Shown here in pieces: positions 34,034 to 44,028 of a DNA stretch of 64,000 nt. Numbering within the stretch: the stretch's first letter is position 1; every line of letters starts with the position of its first letter. The translations under genes were made by a program, and so were the position numbers. The DNA is taken from positions 163,173 to 227,172 of the forward strand of contig NZ_LXYE02000019.1 in assembly GCF_001659685.2 (NCBI RefSeq). The letters are read 5' to 3'. The notes under the pieces were generated by a model. That model worked only from the letters and a program-made list of their open reading frames with translations. It made no database searches and had not been told where the DNA came from. This DNA comes from Labilibacter marinus (GTDB taxonomy: Bacteria; Bacteroidota; Bacteroidia; Bacteroidales; Marinilabiliaceae).

Positions 34034-34127
34034 GTTATTTTTTTGCGATGCAAAGATAAGCTCTTTTTATTTTAATCTGCAAATTTATTTTCAAAAAAAA
34101 GCAAATTAAATTACTACACTCTAATTA

Positions 34128-34889
34128 TCAACCTCCTATATCAAAAACTCTGCGTTTCAATTCAAAATCATTTCCTAAATAAAGCCTTCTTACTTCAGGG
34201 TCCTCAGCTAATTCTTCGGCTGTTCCTGCCTTTAAAATATTACCTTCAAACAATAAATAGGCTCTATCAGTTATCGAAAGTGTTTCGTGTACATTGTGAT
34301 CCGTAATTAATATACCAATGTTTTTATACTTCAACTTGGCTACAATTTCCTGAATATCCTGAACCGCAATTGGATCTACCCCAGCAAACGGTTCATCTAA
34401 AAGAATAAACTTTGGGTTAATCGCTAATGCACGTGCAATTTCGCAACGTCTACGCTCTCCTCCTGAAAGTTGAATTCCTAAACTCTTACGAATATGTCCT
34501 AAACTAAATTCATCCAAAAGCTCTTCAAGACGTTCCTTCTGATATTCCTTCGTAAAATCGGTCATCTCAAGTACAGCCTTAATATTATCTTCTATACTTA
34601 ATTTACGAAAAACAGACGCCTCTTGTGCTAGATATCCGATCCCCCGTTGCGCTCTTTTGTATACTGGCTCTTTAGTAATCACTGTATCATTCAGGTAAAT
34701 TTCTCCTTCATTGGGGGTAACCAAACCCACCGTCATGTAGAAAGTTGTTGTTTTACCTGCTCCATTAGGACCTAATAATCCAACAATTTCTCCCTGCTCC
34801 ACTCTTACCGAAACACCTTTTACAACAGTTCGACTTTTATATTTTTTAACCAGTTTGCTAGTATGTAGTACTAAATTTTCTTCAGACAT
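34128..34889 (-). CDS. lptB: lipopolysaccharide export ATPase
   Basis: The 253-residue ABC ATPase has Walker A 'GPNGAGKTT' near residue 41, signature 'LSGGERRR' near 140 and Walker B '[13 protein letters not shown]' near 160. These features and the family-typical '[13 protein letters not shown]' segment identify LptB, which powers lipopolysaccharide transport with LptFG. It follows tatC by 25 bases on the same strand. Confidence 0.94.
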   Translation of the reverse strand: MSEENLVLHTSKLVKKYKSRTVVKGVSVRVEQGEIVGLLGPNGAGKTTTFYMTVGLVTPNEGEIYLNDTVITKEPVYKRAQRGIGYLAQEASVFRKLSIEDNIKAVLEMTDFTKEYQKERLEELLDEFSLGHIRKSLGIQLSGGERRRCEIARALAINPKFILLDEPFAGVDPIAVQDIQEIVAKLKYKNIGILITDHNVHETLSITDRAYLLFEGNILKAGTAEELAEDPEVRRLYLGNDFELKRRVFDIGG

Positions 34890-34914
34890 AATTCTACTAT
34901 TTTTTAATCGAGAC

Positions 34915-35730
34915 CTACTGCATTTGTTCTTTTAGTTTTTTACGCTCAATATTTCTAGCAATTAGTATGCCGCCTTCGTATAAAAATATTAAAGGAAAAC
35001 ATACCAACACCTGACTAATAATATCAGGAGGTGTAATTATTGCTGCTAAAAGTAAACTAACGATAATAGCATGTCTTCGATATTTTTTTAATGTTACTGC
35101 TGTAACAAGGCCTACTTTAGCTAAAAAATAAATAAGGATAGGTAATTCAAAAATGACTCCCCCAGCTAACACAATAGACGTTATTGTTGATATGTAAGAC
35201 CCCAGGTTTAAATCATTTTCAACTATGGCACTTACTTTATAGTTTGCCAAAAAGTGAACAGACAATGGACAAATCACATAATATGCAAATAATACACCTA
35301 CCGAAAATAACACCGAAGCAAAAAATATGGCTCCTCTGGAATGCTTTACTTCCTGCTGATAAAGAGCAGGTTTTATAAACCTCCAAAACTCCCAAAAGAT
35401 ATATGGAAAGGCAACCACTAATCCAGCAATAAATGACACTTTTAAGTGCATGGTAAACTGGCCAGCCATTAATATATTCTGAAAATCGTATTTTGTTTGA
35501 TTTATACCAAGTGCTGGCATATTAATCATTTGACCTAACTCAAAAAGCTTTATGTTGGTGAAAAAATCAGGCCTACTGGGGCCAAAAATAATTACATCAA
35601 ACAGTATCTCCTTATACATAAAGGCAAGCACAGCCACAATAAAAACCGATACAAATGCCCTTACCAAATGCCATCTCAACTCTTCAAGATGTTGTAAAAA
35701 TGTCATTTCTTCCTTCTCTGATTCTGCCAT
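34915..35730 (-). CDS. tatC: twin-arginine translocase subunit TatC
   Basis: The 271-residue membrane protein has six predicted helices. The N-terminal signature is '[18 protein letters not shown]' (residues 9-26), with a conserved '[13 protein letters not shown]' segment near 129-141. TatC binds twin-arginine signals for export of folded proteins. tatA is not in the window. Confidence 0.95.
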   Translation of the reverse strand: MAESEKEEMTFLQHLEELRWHLVRAFVSVFIVAVLAFMYKEILFDVIIFGPSRPDFFTNIKLFELGQMINMPALGINQTKYDFQNILMAGQFTMHLKVSFIAGLVVAFPYIFWEFWRFIKPALYQQEVKHSRGAIFFASVLFSVGVLFAYYVICPLSVHFLANYKVSAIVENDLNLGSYISTITSIVLAGGVIFELPILIYFLAKVGLVTAVTLKKYRRHAIIVSLLLAAIITPPDIISQVLVCFPLIFLYEGGILIARNIERKKLKEQMQ

Positions 35731-36060
35731 TGAAAGTATTCTTAGATTAGCTTAAACGCTAAAAACAAAATTTAAATAGTTTTCTTAATGTTTGCGAAGA
35801 TAACACAGTAATTTTACATTGCCAATAATAGGAATTAGGACTTCTTATTCTTTATTTAAATCTCCGAATTGTAGATATAGCAGCAATTACAGCATATCTT
35901 GCTAACTAAAAATTAGATATTTGTAGTTTTTTTTGAGATAAGTACAAGAATTTCTCGAATAAAAAGTATTTTTGTTTATGGTGATCGTTTGGAATAAAAA
36001 GAAACATTTTAGTCTCCTGTCCGTTTGATGCGGTAAGTAAGAGGATAATGATAGATTGTT
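35731..36060. other. divergent intergenic region between tatC and recQ
   Basis: This 330-base AT-rich region must carry the promoters of two divergent genes. A TATTTTTG at 35967-35974 fits the -7 element for recQ, but no -33 element is found at the right distance. Nothing else is seen. Confidence 0.4.
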
Positions 36061-38241
36061 ATGGGAAAAAAGGTTGATCTTGGAGCTCATCTAAAGAAAC
36101 ACTTTGGTTTTGACACGTTTAAAGGAAACCAAGAAGAAGTTATTGAGAATGTACTTAAAGGTAATGATACATTTGTATTAATGCCTACTGGAGGAGGTAA
36201 ATCCTTATGTTATCAATTGCCGGCATTAATACTACCAGGCACAGCGATAATCATATCTCCATTAATTGCTTTAATGAAAAATCAGGTGGATGCCATGCGT
36301 AATTTCAGTGAAGACGATGGCATTGCTCATTTCCTGAATTCATCCCTGACAAAAGCAGCTATAGCAAAGGTTAAAGAGGATATGCTTTCTGGCAAAACCA
36401 AACTTTTGTATGTAGCTCCTGAATCACTGACTAAAGAAGAAAATATAGAATTCTTAAAAAGAGTTGAGATTTCGTTTTATGCAGTAGACGAAGCACACTG
36501 TATATCAGAATGGGGTCATGACTTTAGACCAGAATATAGAAGAATACGACCAATTATTGAAGAGATTGGCACTAAACCACTGATGGCACTTACGGCCACA
36601 GCTACGCCCAAAGTACAAAGCGATATTCAAAAAAGCTTAGGCATGGTGGGCTCTTTGGTTTTTAAATCGTCGTTTAACCGACCAAACTTGTTTTACGAGG
36701 TACGCTCTAAAAAGCACGCCACTAAACAAATCATCAAAATCCTTAAAGAAAACGTTGGCAAATCGGCCATCATATATTGCTTAAGCAGAAAAAAAGTTGA
36801 AGAACTGGCAGAAATGCTTGTGGTAAATGGTATTAAAGCAAGAGCGTACCATGCAGGTATGGATGCTGGCACTAGAGCAGGAAATCAGGATGCCTTTTTG
36901 ATGGAGGAAACTGATGTTATAGTTGCTACCATTGCATTTGGAATGGGTATTGATAAACCTGATGTGAGGTTAGTGATGCATTACGACATTCCGAAAAGTT
37001 TAGAAGGATATTATCAGGAAACAGGTAGAGCTGGTAGAGATGGTGGCGAAGGAAAGTGTATTACTTTTTACAGCTACAAAGATATTCAGAAGCTCGAGAA
37101 GTTTATGCAAGGGAAACCTATTGCCGAACAAGAAATTGGCAAGCAACTATTGTTAGAAACGGTTTCCTATGCAGAATCTTCAATATGCCGTAGAAAGATA
37201 TTACTGCATTACTTTGGTGAACACCATCATGAAGATAATTGTGATACTTGCGACAACTGCACTAATCCGAAAGAACAAAGTGAAGGCAAAGACAACGTTG
37301 TATTAATGATAAAAACGGTGCTAGAGCTTAAAGAGCGTTTTAAAGCAGACCATATTTCCCCATTCCTTGCAGGAGATGCTAACTCTGCCATTAAATCGTA
37401 CAAGCATCATGAGCACAAGTTATTTGCCGCTGGAAAAGAAAAGGAGTCAAAATACTGGAATGCAGTTATTCGTCAGTTATTAGTTGCGGGCTTATTAGTT
37501 AAAGAAATTGAGAACTACGGAATCCTTAAAGTAAGCGATAAAGGAAAAGCTTTTTTAGAAAAGCCTCGTTCGTTTATGATTACACAGGAGCACGAGTTTG
37601 ACGTTGACGATATGGAAGAAAAAGCAGTAGGTGGCACAGCAGCAGTCGACCCACAGCTTTTTAACATGCTAAAGGATTTACGTAAAAAGATATCCAAGAA
37701 GAAAAATCTTCCTCCGTTTGTTATTTTCCAAGACCCATCGTTGGAAGCCATGGCCATTCATTACCCAATTACCTTGGAAGAAATGATGAATATTCCAGGT
37801 GTTGGTTCTGGTAAAGCCAATCGTTTTGGAAAAGAATTTGTTCAACTGATTAAAAACCATGTTGAGGAAAACGAAATTGAGCGTCCTGTTGATATGGTAG
37901 TTAAATCCGTAGCCAACAAATCTAAAAATAAAATTGCCATTATTCAAAGCATCGACCGAATGATCCCGCTTAATGACATTGCTGAATCAAGAGGTTTAAA
38001 TTTGCAAGAACTACTGGTAGAAATTGAATCAATTGTATATTCTGGCACAAGAGTGAATATTGATTATTTTATCGATCAAGTGATGGATGAAGACCACAGA
38101 GATGATATTTTTTACTACTTCAAGGAAGATGCTGAAACCGATGATATAGGTAGCGCATTGGATGAACTTGGTGAGGACGAATACTCTGAAGAGAACATTC
38201 GTTTGGTTAGAATCAAATTTTTATCGGAGGTAGGCAATTAA
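36061..38241 (+). CDS. recQ: ATP-dependent DNA helicase RecQ
   Basis: The 726-residue helicase has motif I 'PTGGGKSLC' near residue 43, the DEAH box 'VDEAHCISEWGHDFR' near 142-156 and motif VI 'YYQETGRAGRDG' near 320. The zinc-binding cysteines appear in 'CRRKILLHYF' and 'CDTCDNC'. A winged helix and an HRDC domain ('LEEMMNIPGVGSGKANRFGK') follow. It unwinds recombination intermediates and has the full canonical architecture. Confidence 0.96.
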   Translation: MGKKVDLGAHLKKHFGFDTFKGNQEEVIENVLKGNDTFVLMPTGGGKSLCYQLPALILPGTAIIISPLIALMKNQVDAMRNFSEDDGIAHFLNSSLTKAAIAKVKEDMLSGKTKLLYVAPESLTKEENIEFLKRVEISFYAVDEAHCISEWGHDFRPEYRRIRPIIEEIGTKPLMALTATATPKVQSDIQKSLGMVGSLVFKSSFNRPNLFYEVRSKKHATKQIIKILKENVGKSAIIYCLSRKKVEELAEMLVVNGIKARAYHAGMDAGTRAGNQDAFLMEETDVIVATIAFGMGIDKPDVRLVMHYDIPKSLEGYYQETGRAGRDGGEGKCITFYSYKDIQKLEKFMQGKPIAEQEIGKQLLLETVSYAESSICRRKILLHYFGEHHHEDNCDTCDNCTNPKEQSEGKDNVVLMIKTVLELKERFKADHISPFLAGDANSAIKSYKHHEHKLFAAGKEKESKYWNAVIRQLLVAGLLVKEIENYGILKVSDKGKAFLEKPRSFMITQEHEFDVDDMEEKAVGGTAAVDPQLFNMLKDLRKKISKKKNLPPFVIFQDPSLEAMAIHYPITLEEMMNIPGVGSGKANRFGKEFVQLIKNHVEENEIERPVDMVVKSVANKSKNKIAIIQSIDRMIPLNDIAESRGLNLQELLVEIESIVYSGTRVNIDYFIDQVMDEDHRDDIFYYFKEDAETDDIGSALDELGEDEYSEENIRLVRIKFLSEVGN

Positions 38242-38263
38242 TTCAAATGCTATAACATACTAC

Positions 38264-40270
38264 TTAAAACTTAATTTGCATCTGTAAGCGAATATTTGTT
38301 TTGGTGCTTGAGTATATAGTTTCCAAACCAGAGCCCATCTCTTCTCTATCATTATATCTGGTTTGCCCAGCTTTTAGCCATAGCTTAACTTTAGGCAATG
38401 GCTTATATCGAAGCATAGCATAAACTCTTGAACCTTCTCCTTGAAACGATGGAGTATAAAAGTTGTACAACAAGTCGTTTTCGTATGCATATAAACGAGT
38501 GTTATAATTATCCGTATCAAAAATTAAATAACGCACCCAGCAAGCCCACTTAGTATTGGAAGAAGAATACTTTATTCCTGCATAGGACAATACACCTTGC
38601 GAATCAGTCTTATTCTCCTCTTTATAAAACGACTTTTCTATTCTCATCTGCAACATCCAGTTTTCATTGGTTTGCATATCTGCATGCAATCGAAGCTTCT
38701 TAATATTTGTCTGCACTACATTAAAGCCAGACAACTCTTCAAGTGTCTGATTCTTTAGCTTATCTTTTTCTCTATACCTCAAATAAATTTTAAGTTGCCT
38801 ATTAAAGGTGTAATCTGCTTGCAAGGAAAGATCATAGCCATATGAAGGTTTATCTATAGAATACTTTAACCAATTGGTTTTAAAGAAGTCAGCATAACCA
38901 GATATTCTCACTTTTGAAACAGGATAGATATCCATCCCTAAATAAAACCCAGATTCGCCTGCAGCTAAAGAATTTTCAGTCAAAGCATTTTGCCATGTTG
39001 AATAGTAATTATTAGAAAAATACCGATACAACAAGGCCAAAGAAACATTATTTACAGGCTTAAATTGGAGTCCATTAAGCATGGCAAATCCACCGTTATC
39101 TGCATAAGCTAGCTCTCCAAACATCAATACTTTATGGAGTCCGTAATTGTAGGATAACCACCCCTGTTTAGATTGGATTCTTTCATGTGACAAATATTTA
39201 TACAAATCACCAACTTCAATCGAATCAGCATTAAATTTTTGACAATAACCACCAGCTGATAATGTTAAATGACTGCGTCGGTAATTAACATTGACACCAT
39301 AAATAGATTGCCTAAGGGTATTTCTATTCTGCAATTCATTGGCTGTTCTGTGATAACCTGTCTCAGGCATGGACGAAACCAATTTTAATTCTGAAAGACC
39401 TGCATCTCTTTGTTTATGGGAAATAAATCCAGACACATCAAACTTTCCTACACTAACCTCAGTGGCAACGCCTCTTAAAAAAGCAAACTCGTTGGCCGAT
39501 GAATATTTACGAATACCCGCTCCTCTTTTCCGAATACTTAAAGGCTCTGAAGATTTCCCCATGCTGGTGCCTGTCCACATAGCTAAACCCTGACCAAAAT
39601 TTGCATGATAATCGCCTACTATTATTGTTTTTACAATACCCTTACCGTTATACATGGCGTATCCCGAAATAAAATCAGGAGGCCACATTTTCTCTCCTGG
39701 ATCTTTATCCATTACTAAACCTCCGCTATATTTGCTACCGTAAGATAATTGAAGGCGTGAATATAAATGATGCTTATTGCCTTCATATCCTAAAGCTCCT
39801 TCATCAGCTAAATATCCTTTAGCATTTTCAACATTAAACTGATCGCGAAATATAACTTGACCGTTTATATACTTTGGCTTATAACTGTCAGCTTTAGCTT
39901 CACCAACAAAGGTAAACATCATTAATCGCTCAATATCAGACCTGGCAAAACCATCCACACCTTGCAATTGATATTTTGAATATATTGGCCCGGCATTTTT
40001 AACATACTCCATCAAATTAACTATTTGAATATCCGATAGAAATACCAACTTTTCTAAATCATCCTTATTAGCTAAATTTAACTCAACAGGGCGTTCATAT
40101 AATTCTACCAAGTCATCAAATACCTGTGCATTATTCTTTAAGTTATTTTTATTCTCGGCCATAGACTCCAATAAATCCTCGATAACTTTTACCGGATTAA
40201 TGGTCTCTTGCGCATGAACGACAACCATATACGACAGAAACATTATAAGAAGCAGAAACTGTTTCATCAC
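38264..40270 (-). CDS. helix-hairpin-helix N-domain outer-membrane barrel protein
   Basis: The 668-residue protein has a signal peptide (~1-20, ending 'VHAQE'). Residues ~55-130 are helix-hairpin-helix-like ('VELNLANKDDLEKLVFLSD', 'LQGVDGFARSDIERLM'), and a long barrel region runs to a C-terminal Phe. Similar HhH-plus-barrel proteins are common in Bacteroidota and sometimes carry ComEA names, but their role is unproven. A short HhH at the outer membrane could bind DNA; this is inference. Its start overlaps the stop of the upstream barrel gene by 4 bases. Confidence 0.78.
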   Translation of the reverse strand: MMKQFLLLIMFLSYMVVVHAQETINPVKVIEDLLESMAENKNNLKNNAQVFDDLVELYERPVELNLANKDDLEKLVFLSDIQIVNLMEYVKNAGPIYSKYQLQGVDGFARSDIERLMMFTFVGEAKADSYKPKYINGQVIFRDQFNVENAKGYLADEGALGYEGNKHHLYSRLQLSYGSKYSGGLVMDKDPGEKMWPPDFISGYAMYNGKGIVKTIIVGDYHANFGQGLAMWTGTSMGKSSEPLSIRKRGAGIRKYSSANEFAFLRGVATEVSVGKFDVSGFISHKQRDAGLSELKLVSSMPETGYHRTANELQNRNTLRQSIYGVNVNYRRSHLTLSAGGYCQKFNADSIEVGDLYKYLSHERIQSKQGWLSYNYGLHKVLMFGELAYADNGGFAMLNGLQFKPVNNVSLALLYRYFSNNYYSTWQNALTENSLAAGESGFYLGMDIYPVSKVRISGYADFFKTNWLKYSIDKPSYGYDLSLQADYTFNRQLKIYLRYREKDKLKNQTLEELSGFNVVQTNIKKLRLHADMQTNENWMLQMRIEKSFYKEENKTDSQGVLSYAGIKYSSSNTKWACWVRYLIFDTDNYNTRLYAYENDLLYNFYTPSFQGEGSRVYAMLRYKPLPKVKLWLKAGQTRYNDREEMGSGLETIYSSTKTNIRLQMQIKF

Positions 40271-41091
40271 TTTTTATTAAATTGATAAGAAATACCAAAG
40301 CATGATGAAACACCCAAGCTTGGATGAATAGCAATACCCGTATCCAAATTAAAATGATGTACATTAAAACCTAAGCCCATTGTATAAACAGATGGCTTTC
40401 CTAAAATACCCGTCCTTAACCAAACTCTGTTTTTAATGCTATATTCTAAACCAAGCTTATATATCAACTCTAAGTCTGTTTGCTTTTCAACTTCAGCAGA
40501 AACATTAAAATTATCAGAGCTTAACCACTTAAAACCAAGCACAAACAAGGATGTAATTTTTTCTACTTCATCATTAATTTGAATATTTGCTTTTTCAGGG
40601 TTAGAAATATAACACGCCAAAACGAGGTTCTCTAGAGCGGCGTATCGCAATCCTAAGCCCGCGTATAAATTGCCTCCAGATCCAGATTGACTAATGTGAG
40701 TCCGTAAATAATTGAATTGAAAGGCTACATCCAAGTTTGATGTTATTCCCCTAGCATAAGCCAAATTGAATGTATTTTCTTGATAGAGAGAAAAACCGTA
40801 TTGATTTACGGAAGCTGCAATAACACCAAATTTGAAGGGAAGTATTCCTGAGATAGACTTATAGCTTAATTCATCCACAAAATATGGAAGATGATAAGCA
40901 ACCGCAATGTTCGCACTTTTTAATTGAGCAGTACCTGCAGGATTTATAATGCTACTCCAGCTATCATTATCTGTTACTCCAACACCACCTTTGCCCATGG
41001 CATTTGGTGAAATAAAAAAACTAGATTGTCCTATGGCTGAAGATGACAACAGCATAAAATAGATCCATAGTAATAGTTGGTTTGGGCCCAT
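40267..41091 (-). CDS. outer-membrane beta-barrel protein, PorV/PorQ-like
   Basis: The 274-residue protein has a signal peptide ending near residue 22 and the opening 'SPNAMGKGGVGVTD', which resembles PorV/FadL-like barrels. Alternating strands run to a C-terminal 'ISYQF'. It is translationally coupled to the HhH-barrel gene (4-base overlap). The function is unknown. The resemblance to PorQ/PorV could mean a link to the type IX system, but this is weak. Confidence 0.65.
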   Translation of the reverse strand: MGPNQLLLWIYFMLLSSSAIGQSSFFISPNAMGKGGVGVTDNDSWSSIINPAGTAQLKSANIAVAYHLPYFVDELSYKSISGILPFKFGVIAASVNQYGFSLYQENTFNLAYARGITSNLDVAFQFNYLRTHISQSGSGGNLYAGLGLRYAALENLVLACYISNPEKANIQINDEVEKITSLFVLGFKWLSSDNFNVSAEVEKQTDLELIYKLGLEYSIKNRVWLRTGILGKPSVYTMGLGFNVHHFNLDTGIAIHPSLGVSSCFGISYQFNKK

Positions 41092-41136
41092 AAAAAAAGG
41101 TAACTTTAAGTTTGCACCTTAAAAGTTACCTTTTTT
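41092..41136 (-). terminator. terminator of purE
   Basis: A 15-pair inverted repeat, A6-GGTAACTTT / AAAGTTACC-T6, spans 41093-41107 and 41122-41136. It lies 55 bases downstream of the purE stop and just before the next minus-strand gene, with A and T runs suiting rho-independent termination. Confidence 0.9.
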
Positions 41137-41191
41137 ATAAAATTTGACCAAATAAAGAAGTCAATAAATATGTACAATAATCAAACTTATC

Positions 41192-41698
41192 TTAGTTTGT
41201 TTTAAAATCATATTTAATTTCACTTAACTCTTTATTCGCTTTTTCGATTTTAACCTTCAGGTTATCTTTAAAATCAGCTACTCTTTCAGCTAAAACAGGA
41301 TCTCCTAAAGAAATCATCTGTGCTGCAAGAATACCTGCATTTTGAGCTCCATTAATTCCAACTGTCGCTACAGGAATTCCGGGAGGCATTTGAACGATTG
41401 CTAACAATGCATCTAAACCATCTAAAGATGCCTTAATAGGTACACCAATAATTGGTAACTTAGTCATAGATGCAATTACACCAGGAAGATGCGCAGCCAT
41501 ACCTGCAGCAGCGATAATTACCTTTATTCCTCTTTCCTCTGCACCTTTTGCAAATTTCTCAACAGCTTCAGGCGTTCTGTGTGCCGATAAAGCATTAATT
41601 TCAAATGGAATCTTCAAATCATTAAGCACTTGAGCTGCCTTTTCCATAACAGGCAAGTCGGATGTGCTACCCATAATAATACTAACTACTGCTTGCAT
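41192..41698 (-). CDS. purE: N5-carboxyaminoimidazole ribonucleotide mutase
   Basis: The 168-residue protein has the PurE substrate motif 'SIIMGSTSDLPVMEKA' (residues 6-21) and 'SAHRTPE' near 39. The 'GMAAHLPGVIAS' region follows near 66. It works in step 6 of purine synthesis together with PurK, which is not here. The gene is divergent from hpt, so salvage and de novo purine genes share a promoter region. Confidence 0.96.
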   Translation of the reverse strand: MQAVVSIIMGSTSDLPVMEKAAQVLNDLKIPFEINALSAHRTPEAVEKFAKGAEERGIKVIIAAAGMAAHLPGVIASMTKLPIIGVPIKASLDGLDALLAIVQMPPGIPVATVGINGAQNAGILAAQMISLGDPVLAERVADFKDNLKVKIEKANKELSEIKYDFKTN

Positions 41699-41731
41699 AG
41701 TAATTCTGTTTGTAAATTGTTTAAACTAGCG

Positions 41732-41739
41732 CAAAATTA
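41732..41739 (-). promoter_or_regulatory. putative -7 element of purE
   Basis: TAATTTTG on the minus strand matches TAnnTTTG, 33 bases before the purE start. No clear -33 is seen, so the call is tentative. Confidence 0.35.
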
Positions 41740-41782
41740 ACAAGTTATAAAAATAAAATACCTCTTACATGGTAATTTTTTG

Positions 41783-41790
41783 TATTTTTG
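41783..41790 (+). promoter_or_regulatory. putative -7 element of hpt
   Basis: TATTTTTG on the plus strand matches the Bacteroidota -7 consensus, 29 bases before the hpt start. The -33 box is not obvious. Confidence 0.45.
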
Positions 41791-41819
41791 CGGCATTAAA
41801 TTAAAAATTCCCCCATTTA

Positions 41820-42356
41820 ATGAAGCGTATAAAGCTATTAGACAGAGAGTTTGAACTGTCTATTCCTTTTAAAGAAATTGACGCGGCAATTGAAAAAATT
41901 GCCCACAAAATGAATAGAGAATTAGCAGATAAGGACCCATTAATGATTTGTATCTTAAATGGCTCTTTTATGTTTGCTGCAGATTTGATGAAGAAACTTG
42001 ATTTTCCTTGCCAAATAAGCTTTGTTAAATTATCGTCTTACGAAGGAACAGGAACCACAGGTAAGGTTAAAGAATTAATTGGATTAACCGAAGATATTGA
42101 AGGTAGAACTATTGTTATACTAGAAGATATTATTGACACAGGTATAACCATTGAAAAAATCCTAAAACAACTAAAAGGTTATAATCCAAAGGATTTACAA
42201 GTAGCCAGCATGCTGTTTAAGCCAGAGGCTTGCAAAGCTGATATTGATGTGGATTATGTAGGCATGGATATTCCTAACGATTTTATTGTTGGATATGGTC
42301 TTGACTATGATGGTTACGGAAGGAATTTACCTGATATTTACACCGTTGTTGAATAA
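41820..42356 (+). CDS. hpt: hypoxanthine phosphoribosyltransferase
   Basis: The 178-residue protein has the PRPP-binding motif 'VILEDIIDTGITIEKI' near residue 98 and the 'LNGSFMFAADL' loop near 47. It salvages hypoxanthine or guanine to nucleotides. adk follows after 16 bases, so both are in one operon. Confidence 0.94.
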   Translation: MKRIKLLDREFELSIPFKEIDAAIEKIAHKMNRELADKDPLMICILNGSFMFAADLMKKLDFPCQISFVKLSSYEGTGTTGKVKELIGLTEDIEGRTIVILEDIIDTGITIEKILKQLKGYNPKDLQVASMLFKPEACKADIDVDYVGMDIPNDFIVGYGLDYDGYGRNLPDIYTVVE

Positions 42357-42372
42357 ATAAAATATAGTTAAA

Positions 42373-42945
42373 ATGTTGAATGTAGTGATTTTTGGCCCTC
42401 CGGGGTCGGGTAAAGGTACCCAAAGTGAAAATATTATTAAGAAGTATAACTTAGCTCATATTTCTACCGGAGATTTATTGAGAGCCGAAATTAGCGGCCA
42501 TACTCAATTAGGCACAATTGCTAAAAGCTTCATCGACAAAGGAGAATTAGTTCCTGATGAGACTATCATTGGAATGATTGACAACAAAATTGAATCTTTA
42601 TCAAACACTAACGGTGTTATTTTTGACGGCTTCCCAAGAACAGAGGCACAAGCTACTGCTCTTGACGAATTACTTGCAGAGTACAAAACAAAGGTTTCTG
42701 TAATGGTAAACCTTGAAGTTCCTAAAGAAGAGTTAGTGGAGCGTTTATTAAAGAGAGGTGAAACTTCTGGTCGTTCTGATGATAACTTAGAAACAATTGA
42801 AAAAAGAATCAACGTTTACGAAACGCAAACTAAACCAGTTATTGATTTCTATAAAAAGAAAAGAGTATATAAATCAATTCAAGGTGTTGGCTCTGTTGAT
42901 GATATCTTTGGTGCAATTGCCGAAGCTATTGATGCAGCTAAATAA
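42373..42945 (+). CDS. adk: adenylate kinase
   Basis: The 190-residue kinase has P-loop 'GPPGSGKGTQ' (residues 8-17), 'STGDLLRAEI' and the lid arginine motif 'FDGFPRTEAQ' near residue 80. The short-lid form lacks zinc cysteines. It balances ATP, ADP and AMP. A terminator-like hairpin separates it from obg. Confidence 0.97.
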   Translation: MLNVVIFGPPGSGKGTQSENIIKKYNLAHISTGDLLRAEISGHTQLGTIAKSFIDKGELVPDETIIGMIDNKIESLSNTNGVIFDGFPRTEAQATALDELLAEYKTKVSVMVNLEVPKEELVERLLKRGETSGRSDDNLETIEKRINVYETQTKPVIDFYKKKRVYKSIQGVGSVDDIFGAIAEAIDAAK

Positions 42946-42966
42946 GAAATTACAATAATTTTATAA

Positions 42967-42999
42967 AAGCCACGGAAGTTATATCTTACCGTGGCTTAT
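42967..42999 (+). terminator. terminator-like hairpin after adk
   Basis: AAGCCACGG / CCGTGGCTT form a 9-pair stem with a 13-base loop, followed by the T-rich ATTATTTT. It begins ~20 bases after the adk stop and precedes obg. Confidence 0.8.
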
Positions 43000-43017
43000 T
43001 ATTTTAAAAACTAGGTT

Positions 43018-44028
43018 ATGGCAAGCAGCAATTTTGTTGATTACGTTAAAATTTTCTGTCGTTCAGGAAAGGGTGGAGCTGGTTCTATGCATATGCGTCG
43101 CGAAAAGTTTATCCCTAAGGGTGGACCCGATGGTGGCGATGGTGGTAGAGGTGGTCACGTAATTGTAAAAGGTAGCCGTAACCATTGGACTTTATTACAC
43201 CTTAAGTTTCAACGCCACGTTTTTGCTGGACATGGTATGTCGGGTAGTGGCCAGGGCAGCTATGGAGCACAAGGAGAAGACAAAACGATTTTCGTTCCGC
43301 TTGGAACCATTGCCAAAGATGCAGAAACGGGAGAAGTAATCTGCGAGATTACCGATGAAAACCAAGAATACATTTTAGCTAAAGGTGGTTTAGGAGGTAG
43401 AGGTAATATGCACTTTAAAACCTCCACAAATCAAACACCTCGTTATGCACAACCTGGTCAGGATTTAGTTGAAGTACCTGTTATTCTGGAATTAAAAGTA
43501 TTAGCAGATGTTGGTTTAGTGGGATTCCCCAATGCAGGGAAATCGACTTTACTTTCGGTGGTTTCTGCAGCAAAACCCGAGATTGCAGATTATGCTTTTA
43601 CTACATTAGTGCCTAACCTGGGAATTGTAAACTACAGAGATTACAAATCTTTTGTAATGGCAGATATCCCTGGGATTATTGAAGGAGCTAGTGACGGAAA
43701 AGGTTTAGGTCTGCGTTTTTTAAGACATATCGAAAGAAACTCCATTCTTTTATTTTTAGTTCCGTCGGATGCTGATGATATTAAGAAAGAGTACGAAATT
43801 CTATTAAACGAACTTAAAAACTTCAATCCTGAATTACTGGATAAACAACGAATATTAGCTATTTCGAAATGCGATTTGCTTGACGAAGAGTTAATGACTG
43901 AAATTAAACAAGACCTTCCTGAAATTCCATATACTTTTATATCTTCGGTGGCCAATTTGGGCATTACCGAACTAAAAGATATGATATGGAAATCACTGGA
44001 GGAATCCAACAAGGATATAACGAAATAG
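43018..44028 (+). CDS. obg: GTPase Obg
   Basis: The 336-residue protein has the Gly-rich Obg domain (~1-158; '[10 protein letters not shown]'). The G domain has G1 'GFPNAGKST' near 166, G3 'DIPGIIEGA' near 213 and 'SKCDLL' near 282. The protein takes part in ribosome assembly and growth control. Its end overlaps the start of the MutS-like gene by 43 bases. Confidence 0.96.
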   Translation: MASSNFVDYVKIFCRSGKGGAGSMHMRREKFIPKGGPDGGDGGRGGHVIVKGSRNHWTLLHLKFQRHVFAGHGMSGSGQGSYGAQGEDKTIFVPLGTIAKDAETGEVICEITDENQEYILAKGGLGGRGNMHFKTSTNQTPRYAQPGQDLVEVPVILELKVLADVGLVGFPNAGKSTLLSVVSAAKPEIADYAFTTLVPNLGIVNYRDYKSFVMADIPGIIEGASDGKGLGLRFLRHIERNSILLFLVPSDADDIKKEYEILLNELKNFNPELLDKQRILAISKCDLLDEELMTEIKQDLPEIPYTFISSVANLGITELKDMIWKSLEESNKDITK

